64,000 bases of DNA from Hygrocybe punicea. Its lineage: Eukaryota; Basidiomycota; Agaricomycetes; Agaricales; Hygrophoraceae. The stretch spans positions 4,526,001 through 4,590,000 of the forward strand of contig OY744461.1 of assembly GCA_963556145.1 (NCBI GenBank), read 5' to 3'. A program made the translations under genes and the position numbers. Shown in pieces: positions 56,757-64,000 of this stretch. Position 1 is the stretch's first letter, and each line of letters opens with the position of its first letter. The notes beneath the pieces are model-generated. The model was not told where the DNA came from. It saw nothing but the letters and a program-made list of their open reading frames with translations, and did not search any database.

Positions 56757-59700
56757 ATGGACGTTTCTCCGACGGAGCTCATGGACCTGCTTCATTTCTT
56801 CCGTGAACGCACTGACAGTCTTCCACCAGGAATATTTGCAATATACCAGAAACTGGAATCGTTATATTCACCAATGTTTCCGACGTACGCTACTCCTTTA
56901 GTCGCCCTTCAACCTGAAACCCTGCCGCACTTTTTTGTTGCTGCCGTGGCAGATAGGCCCTGTCTCAATATTAACCAGCAGGGATTTGGCCATGGCACTG
57001 CTCACATCGTTGCAGATAAGGTGAGAATTTCCATCCCTGGGACATCTGACCGTTCACATGTTCAGCTCCACTCCTTCTCACAGACTGCTAACCTCGATAC
57101 GGATGCAGCTTATTCCGTTGTTGTGAGTGCTTTTGGGTGGAAGTCATTCCTTAGGTGTCTGATGCTTCCCACATCCAGGTCACCGGAGATGCTAATGCCG
57201 AAGCCGTATACGACGCTCCGGAAGACTCACCTGCACAGCTACCTGGCTGCTATATCAACATAAACAGTTCGGAGCTACGCCGTTCGAACCGTATCGATAG
57301 GCGGAAAGACTCAAATCCTTACAGTGCCACTGCAGCATCCGCAGCATCCGCAGTTAACCGGAACGGTGAGTGCAACCAAGGGGGTACGAAGCACCGGAAA
57401 AAGACCAAGAGCAAAGGGAAGCAGCAAAAGGGTTGGGAGGTCACAGATCAGCCGGTTCACATTTTGGGAGCTCGTGCCTCCGAGACCATCTCCAATCTAT
57501 CACAAGGTGCGATCAGCAACTTGTCAAACGCATCCACATGGTCCTGGATCCAGTCCATGCGAGCTTTGGTGGCAGGTGGTGTTTGGGAGGGCGAGAACGC
57601 GGCTTTTGTCACGGATTCTCTGCAGTCACTCGTCCTTCAATGCAAATGTAGCCTGGAAATGGCTGTGGGGCTCGAGTTTATTATGATGATTAATATGGTA
57701 CAGTTAGCTGCGAAAACAGACTAATGAGTCGCCCTTACTATAGGTGCTTGCATATACTCACAAGCTTCCCAGCGTCATGCGGACAAAAGGGCTTAAGTCT
57801 ACGGGTAACGTCTTCCATCATTACGTCTCAGGAATGGACGGAGGGCCATCTTTATCAACATTTCGCACGTGGGTAGGCATCAGCACAAAGTTCGCTTCGA
57901 TTGCAGGCGCAGGTGAGTAGTCCCTCTGCCTATCATCAGACTCTGAAACCACCACCTCGCAGGATCTGTCTATTGTCTAATGATTATAGCCGCCAAAAAC
58001 CAAAGGGCTGCAATTTCCCAGATGAAGTTCGACGAAATTTACGCCATATCAAATGCGCTTCGCTGGCCTGACCCAGGTAAGTAGTGGTGGATCTGCTCCT
58101 CTTTCGACTCTTTTCAGGTCTTTCATCAGATAGTGATGCGGGGAAGGATATTTGCCAACGCCTTATTCCACTCATCGACTACCTGCGCTGTAACATCCCC
58201 TTAAGACTTTCCACAATGTTCCCTCATAGTCTGCTAAATGATACCAACGTGATGGGAGACGTCGATTGTTCTGACTTGGATATGTCAGATAAATTTTTCG
58301 ACAGCATCCAAAAGAAGTAAGTGATCAGTTTAACCCCTTGATCAAATAGTGACCTGACCACGATAGCTCTTTCATGTCGCTCACGTGGAACCGTGAAATC
58401 TGGGCGCAATGCCTAGAGCCTCAGGTGGGGCCGTCGGCTGACCCAGCACCTCTCCATGTAATGAATCAGAATCTACTCTTGTCATACATATCGCGGGGAT
58501 CGGTTCCTTCCGAACGTCCACCGTCACCCTTCTCTGATTCTGACAGTGACAACCCGAACCCTCAAAATCCACTCAACAGTGACTCTGACAACTTGCAGGC
58601 ACCTCTGCTGATGGATGAGTTTCATTTTCTGGACGACAGGGCGCCCAACTACGCGGTCCTGAACACACGCTTCAATCAACAAGCCAGACAGAACTTAGCG
58701 GTTCCGTACCTCAGGGAAAAGGGTGCTAGGAAACTTTATATGGATGAGCAAAGAAGCTATGCCGCTGCAGCCCAGGTTCCCCAGGATAGTGCTGATTTTG
58801 CATGTACGGTAAGGCTTTGAAGTCATCACAAAGTACTGGAATTGATCGTACCTTTAGATGTCTGAGCTATACGACGACAATGGGGTGAAGGGAGCCAATA
58901 ACTATGTTTTGATGGATGAAAAGATATTTGAGGGGTCAGCTTAACCTTTCTTTCCATGTTATCACTTGCTGATGTCTACCTGCTGACAGTAAGGAAGTTT
59001 GTATCAATGGCTCAGACGGTTCACTTGGTGTGTTTGTCTGGGGTGATATGCCCCAGGACATGCGTACATCATTGGAACGTAACGTTTGGAATGCCTTGCT
59101 TGTTGAGAGTGGCCCTTCCCTGGTTCACGTGGATAGTTTCGCTGCTTCACTTGGGTTTAAGTTTCCCTCCATTCATCTAGACATGTACATTCGCAACGGC
59201 CCATGCGTAGGTGAACCATGTGTGGACAATTACTAATCTTACTGATGCCTTCGAATAGGACGATGATGCACTGTTTGACGTGCACCCTTACCTGCTACGT
59301 CGCAAAGGGGCCTCTAAGACAAATTACTATCAACTCATTCCTAGAGTCTCTAAGGAGCTCATGGAACATACTAGAGAATATACCAACCTTTGCAATTCCT
59401 TCGAAGAGTTTTTTTGGTGGGTAGAAGAAAAGGTTAATTTCATTGTCACTTTATTTTCCTGCTCTGGGAGTACTCATGTGATCCTATTAGCTGACTGGAC
59501 GACTTCCTAAAATTTATGAAGATCTTTCCATGTTTGTGGACGTGCTTCCTGGCAAGGAAGCTTCTCCCTCTCATCCATTCAGCGGTTTCGTCCTTAACAT
59601 CAATGCTATCACACGCTGTCACAGGGACGTGAAGGATCACCGTGTCTGTCTGGTTTTGGTTATAGGAGATCATGTAGGTGGTGAGCTTTGTTTACAGGAA

Positions 59701-59880
59701 CTGGGTTTGGTGGTGCGCTTGCATAACGGCGACGTTGTGGTCTTTTCCTCCGGTAAAATCACTCACTTCAATCTCCACTATCAGGGTGTCAGGGCATCTA
59801 TAGTTCTACATTCAGACAACGCAGGGCAGAGTTGGGTAGATAATCGTAATCATTGGATGGGACACAATTACATGTATTGA
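56757..59880 (+). CDS. TET/JBP-like 2-oxoglutarate/Fe(II) oxygenase
   Basis: Ten exons (56757-57122, 57155-57697, 57744-57912, 57963-58076, 58118-58316, 58367-58808, 58858-58934, 58990-59206, 59259-59432, 59491-59880), all in phase, 896 residues without a stop. The C-terminal 110 residues have the double-stranded beta-helix signature: NAITRCHRDVKDHRVCLVL gives the HxD metal pair, GGELCLQELGLVVRL and GDVVVFSSGKITHFN give the distal His, and YQGVRASIVLHSD the 2-oxoglutarate-binding Arg. This resembles fungal TET/JBP-type oxygenases, which oxidise 5-methylcytosine and are expanded in mushrooms beside transposons. The N-terminal two thirds, with a Lys/Arg-rich block (SELRRSNRIDRRK, KHRKKTKSKGKQQK), is unrecognised. 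Substrate is inference; a prolyl-hydroxylase-like role is possible. Confidence 0.7.
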
Positions 59881-59970
59881 TAATTTTATTTACACCAATT
59901 GACTTTTTATTTGTTTGTCCTTGGTGTGTTTAGGTTGACTTTCGGTTGACGTTCCAACTTTCATTACCTC

Positions 59971-61908
59971 ATGACAAGGTCGACATCCAAACGCGGGAAG
60001 CTCTCAGCTTCTTCACATGGTGTGAAGGCAACGGAGCCTGTTTCGAAGCCCAAGCCCAAGCCTAAACCAAAACCCAAACCCAAACCAAAATCAAAGCCTC
60101 GTGCCAATGATGAATCTCAGGATGACTCTGCAATTGATTCTTCAAGTATCTCAATTGATAACCTGTCTACTGCTGACTTGAAGCTCTGGAAGCGGTTTCA
60201 GGCTAAGATGAAGTCACAATCAGCTGCTCAGTTGCAGGAGGAAGAAGATGCACATACGTTCACATTTATCATGTTTTTACTTATATTTATTAACAACTAC
60301 ACGGAGTGGTACGCAAGCGCAGTGCGGAGATGATGGCTGAGGAGGATGATAGTGAGGATGAGGAAGGGGAGAGAGTTCCTACAGGCAAGAAGCAGAAGTT
60401 AAACGTAGTCCTGGACAGCGACGAGGAACAGGAGAGAGTTCCTACAGGCAAGAAGCACAAGTTAAATCTAGTCCTGGACACTGATGAGGAAGACCTGCAT
60501 GCTGTTCTGGGTGATGAGCTGCTGGGTGATGATGATGACTTCCACCGTTGGTCTCCTCCTTTTCAAATTACTGCATGTTAACCCTTCTTCCAGACGATGA
60601 GAATGCGAATGTGAATGAGCAGAATGGATGCCTGGATGAGAATGTGATAGGAAACAGTGTAGGTAATCTCTTCATGATAGGGAGCATAGTACTGCTAAAG
60701 GTCAATTATAGATTGCTGTTACCTTTGAAGATGAAGACCAGGGCCAGACATCCAGGAGGGGTACACGCTCCCAGCGGCACCGGGCATCTCGTACCACTAC
60801 ATCTCAGCTGGGGCACTCTGAAAAGCTAACCAAGAACAATTTCACACCACGAGGAATGCGTCTAGCAAATGCAGGCAAATCTATGGCAAGAGAGAAGATT
60901 GCTTTGACCCATGCATTCCCTAAGGACAAGGATGCCTTCATTTGGGAATCCATTCAACAAGCTGTGAAGGATAGTCAGTCGCTTCGTGAAGCTTTGGAAA
61001 AGGCGCGTGATGATCCAGATTATCAGGATAATTTGATGGAATACATGGGTTTTCAGGTGAGGTTGTAGGCTGTTGAGCTAACATGGTGATCAGGTTGGTT
61101 ACGCAATAACTGGTTTACGGGGCGACCTCAAGGCAAAGGCCAAAGCTGGCATTGCTGGTCACTTTGGCATTCCAGGTAACATGTCAAAAAGTGAAATAGA
61201 GAATGCGATACATTGGGTTTTGGATGGGTCGAAGTTCACACGTGGTGAAGTCAACATGGAGGCAAGTTTCAATACGCTTTCGATGAGAGAAGACTGATGG
61301 GCCATTCTCACAAAACAGAAACGAGAAGTGGTAAATCCAGAGCCATTTGGTCATCCTATAATTGGCGACATCATCAGAACTCAGTGGTGTGGAAAGGGTA
61401 AGGCTGATATCCAAGCATATATGGCCATGGTCGCTCAGAAGAAGATACCAGAGGCTGTAATCCTAGCAGTTGTTACTGCGGTACATGTTTATGTCACTTC
61501 ACATGATGTGTACAACTGGATAACCTTTACCCTAGGTTGAGAATGCATTGATGGAGTGGGCGAGCGGGGAGTATATCCACTTACAATTCAGCCACGAAGT
61601 CGCTAGTTCAAGGTAAAGTGATGAAACTACTGATATGCTAAGTTATCTTAAAGTGTGATCTGAGTAGATATGCTCATCATCAAGCTACATGGGGAACTTT
61701 GAAGAAGAAGTCTCCAATGTGGACGGAGAAGAAGATGAGGACCTTGTTTCAGACCGTCATGTAGGAAGTGTTTAACAAGGAGGATGTTTCTGATTCACAT
61801 TTCCACAGGAAAAACTCCAAATACGCCGCAATTCATGCTCAAGACACAGAAAACAGGGATCTCGATGATGTTGATTTCGCGCAGCTGGAACAATCAGCAT
61901 TGGTATAG
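59971..61908 (+). CDS. DUF6532 protein with acidic/Lys-Pro N-terminus
   Basis: Nine exons (59971-60257, 60323-60546, 60594-60658, 60712-61056, 61094-61261, 61319-61480, 61536-61612, 61668-61760, 61809-61908), all in phase, 506 residues. The N-terminal part has a KPKPKPKPKPKPKP tract and a 20-residue acidic repeat (ERVPTGKKQKLNVVLDSDEE twice, with changes). The C-terminal half matches the basidiomycete DUF6532 domain: GLRGDLKAKAKAGIAGHFGI, PFGHPIIGDIIRTQW, HHQATWGTLKKKSP. Function unknown; such genes are numerous in mushroom genomes and often sit among transposons. Intron 5 (61262-61318) starts GCAAGT, a GC-AG intron. The gene follows the oxygenase by 90 bp on the same strand. Confidence 0.85.
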
Positions 61909-62059
61909 AAGTGCAGTGGCTGCTCAGAAGAGTTCTCCCTCCTTTGCTCTTTATTTAGAAGTCTCTTTCCACCAACGTTGCATTTATTATATTCAAATTT
62001 AGATGACTTATATCTGGGTGAATCAGAGAAAATCAGAGTAAATAAAAGCAGAAAAACCA

Positions 62060-62245
62060 GGCTTTCAGAGCACTCTGTACAGCTCAAACGCTGCTCAAAA
62101 GCTGCTCTAAAGTGCTCTAAAGTGCTCTCAGAGCAGAGAGCCTCAAGTAGGTTGCTCTCAGAACCACTCAGAGTGCTCTGGCAGCTTTGGTGCTTTCCTC
62201 ACTCTGAGTGGCTCTGAGACTCTCTCAGAGTGCCTCAGAGCATTA
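62060..62245. repeat. AGAGTGCTCT repeat cluster
   Basis: At least ten copies of GCTCT, AGTGCTCT or CAGAGTGCTCT, in both orientations, and a larger inverted pair CCACTCAGAGTGCTCTGGCAG ... CACTCTGAGTGGCTCTGAG. It ends at the stop codon of the DUF6818 gene. Looks like subterminal repeats of a mobile element. Confidence 0.65.
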
Positions 62246-63116
62246 GTGTTTTTCCTGATGAACAGGTGCTCGCTTCGCGACCTTTTTGTTGAAAACTTTA
62301 TCATATGTGGATGCATCATTGCTGTCATCAGAGACCTCAATATACTCCCCCTCATCATCATCATCGTCATCGTTGGGGCCCCATGTACAGAACTTTTCAT
62401 CCATGAGATCGTAGATCACATGTGCACGATCTACATATGCAGGGCAGTCAGCATGTCCTGTGGGCTTCAGCCTGTGAACAATCTCCTTGAATTTGTGCTC
62501 AAGGGAGTCTGCATTACGCTCCGGCCGGTTATTCAATTGTGCCCATTCCTTGTACTGCACAGCAACAGCATTCCAAGTCATCGCCCCAGTCAGTAATTCT
62601 TCCTCCAAGATATCCATAAATGCTTTGATATCCTCATTTGAGTAGTTGGAGGAACCATGACTACGACTGCCATGACTGCCACAGGCTTTCTTCGCAGGGG
62701 GGGAGGCTGTGAGGTTTGCCACAGCAGCCTGCCGTATGAGGCCACAGGTCTTAATTGGTGCATTGGGGACTTGCTTCGCTTTGCCTTTCCCACCAGCAAT
62801 GACATGCCAAGCACCTGCAACTTTGGCAACAGGTTGGGTGCTTTTCCTTCGAAGAGAGACCGGGACATTTTCACCAATAGTGGCATCCGAAAGGGGGGGT
62901 GGACGAAGTGTCAGGTAATGCAGAAATGGGAGGTGCGGGGACAGGAGGTGTGGGGACAGGAGGCCCAGGGAGAATCTGCTGTGGGCGTGGGTAATGAGGG
63001 GGGTTGGCGTGAAGAGTCAGCAGCTGTGGATTGCGATCAGCGTCATCATACCTGACACATAAATACCACTTACGAAGTGGTACTCTTGTTCCTTTAACCC
63101 AGTGCTTGAACGGCAC
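62243..63116 (-). CDS. DUF6818 (Myb-like) protein, with a possible frameshift
   Basis: The C-terminal part (62722-62243) matches the basidiomycete DUF6818 domain, Myb/SANT-like: YSNEDIKAFMDILEEELLTG, NRPERNADSLEHKFKEIVHR, KPTGHADCPAYV, then an acidic tail. Upstream in the same frame are a Lys-rich stretch (VIAGGKGKAKQVPNAPIK) and, at about 62900, a run of seven C. With six C the frame continues into a Pro-rich segment (PGPPVPTPPVPAPPISALP) reaching 63116. The run is therefore either a frameshift or a base error. Start codon not determined. Function unknown; related genes travel with transposons. Confidence 0.7.
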
Positions 63117-63329
63117 ACATCACAGGGATGGGGTAAGTTGAACTGGAGGTAGAAATATTAGCTACGTGCAAATGAATAAGATTATGTAGCAAAGACTTAC
63201 AGTGGGCAGTAACCTGGGGGACATAGGAGCCCAGGCTGAATTGGACCCAACCCAGTGGAAAGTGTTGCCAGTGCTATCAGTAAAGTACTGGGGAATGAAC
63301 GCCTTGAGATGGAGAATCCATAGAGTGAG

Positions 63330-63445
63330 TAGTGTGTATGACAGTGAGAGTGAGTGGGAGAGTGAGAGTGAGCAAGTGAGAGAGTGAGAGAGTGAGAGAG
63401 AGTGAGAGCAACAGAGTGGTAGGGTGCAAGAGAGAGAGTGTGTGA
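63330..63445. repeat. (GAGAGT)n microsatellite
   Basis: Mixture of GAGAGT and GAGTGA units with an end GAGAGAGAGTGTGTGAGAG. Low complexity only. Confidence 0.9.
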
Positions 63446-64000
63446 GAGCATGTGTGCTGGCTGGGGGGTGTGTATCTTCATCCTTTTTATACATGCTGGG
63501 GGCACTAATAACGGCGGTGTGATATATCAGAGCACTCATATACTTAAGTGGTTACGCGGCGTACTGGTGAGTCAAGGTCGGGAGCTTGAGCAGGATACCT
63601 TCAATGATGAGCAGAAAGCCCTACACGCAGGTATACCAAATTTGGACATATCTGAGCTTCAAATTGCCTCATGGAGCTTAAAATCAGGTTTAGAATGGTC
63701 TTTTGTTCCAGAATAAGGTTTGAAACCAGACTTCCGATCACTCAAAGACCCTTGATGCCCCAGCACATTGGCTTGGCACCTCGGCTTATAGGTTTATGTT
63801 TAAAATTTACGTTTAGAAATATGAATCTGTGCAGCGGATTTGCTTCCATGGGTGGCACAAATTCGATCCCAGACAAATGCTGAGCTGGGGATATGACAAA
63901 TTGGCAGATCATCCCTCCGTTCACAGGCATGGCTCAGGCCTGGGCCTCAGTCAGTAATTAGCCCTTTGCTCAGTTCATTCTGGGCCTTCCCTAATGACAG
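63446..64000. other. Right edge of window, nothing recognised
   Basis: Short open frames (for example SQGRELEQDTFNDEQKALHA at about 63570) have no match I recognise. No RNA gene or repeat was seen. Confidence 0.4.

Noticed and set aside
1..64000. CRISPR arrays, tRNA or rRNA genes, bacterial-type operons
   Set aside because: None seen; the tandem repeats are minisatellites without spacers, and no cloverleaf with proper T-loop was found.

Overview
The window looks like nuclear DNA from an Agaricomycete-type basidiomycete fungus. The evidence is many short GT-AG introns of about 35-100 nt with CTAAC/CTGAC-like branch sites, a White collar-1 photoreceptor gene, a RPL10 gene, and mushroom-typical accessory genes and transposons (Plavaka, KDZ-associated cysteine-cluster proteins, PIF/Harbinger, hAT, DUF6532, DUF6818, a TET/JBP-like oxygenase). 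There is one assembly gap of 200 N. All gene models were built by eye from splice signals and reading phase.

Layout. 1-3.2 kb: two ordinary genes on the minus strand, WC-1 (3' part outside the window) and RPL10. 3.4-17.0 kb: a nest of mobile elements four layers deep. A palindromic element (3440-17044) holds two small elements in its left arm and a hAT-like element near its centre (4972-16728); the hAT holds a Ty3/gypsy chromovirus (6014-15740), which itself holds another palindromic element and a hAT MITE. 17-18.3 kb: decayed Harbinger transposase. 18.7-25.3 kb: a PIF1-type helicase/USP-like pseudogene cut by four separate insertions, each removable to give back the reading frame. 25.3-28.4 kb: low-complexity repeats. 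28.5-35.1 kb: a KDZ-associated CxC-type gene cut by an autonomous-type hAT (32097-35046) and by a 2.8-kb GC-rich hAT that contains another hAT. 35.1-40.7 kb: a 5.6-kb inverted-terminal element with a second CxC gene fragment and a repeat-rich gene. 40.8-44.6 kb: chitin-deacetylase-like pseudogene and Ulp1-like protease pseudogene. 45.1-47.7 kb: intact serine-rich gene. 48.2-50.4 kb: mariner-like palindrome and a second Harbinger transposase. 51.2-54.3 kb: nearly intact Plavaka transposase. 54.7-61.9 kb: three intact multi-exon genes, a kinase-like protein divergent from a TET/JBP-like 2OG-Fe(II) oxygenase, then a DUF6532 gene. 62.2-63.1 kb: DUF6818 gene.

Most notable signal. Non-autonomous hAT elements with at least four different terminal sequences carry the same internal cassette: a GGTGGTGC(A/T)CCCAC-type hairpin, a GGTAAGT...CTAAC...CAG intron-like block, low-complexity DNA, and a palindrome of the form ACCTCGCGAA...TCAATTGA...TTCGCGAGG. 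Flanks of the TCAATTGA core differ between copies but stay complementary, as does a second hairpin in two copies, which suggests that structure rather than sequence is kept. I know of no named element class with this design.

How it fits together. Most premature stops in the transposase and pol genes are TGA where the family has arginine, as expected from CGA to TGA change at CpG. The same window holds an apparently intact TET/JBP-like oxygenase gene. A link between cytosine methylation, its oxidation and transposon decay is possible here but is inference.
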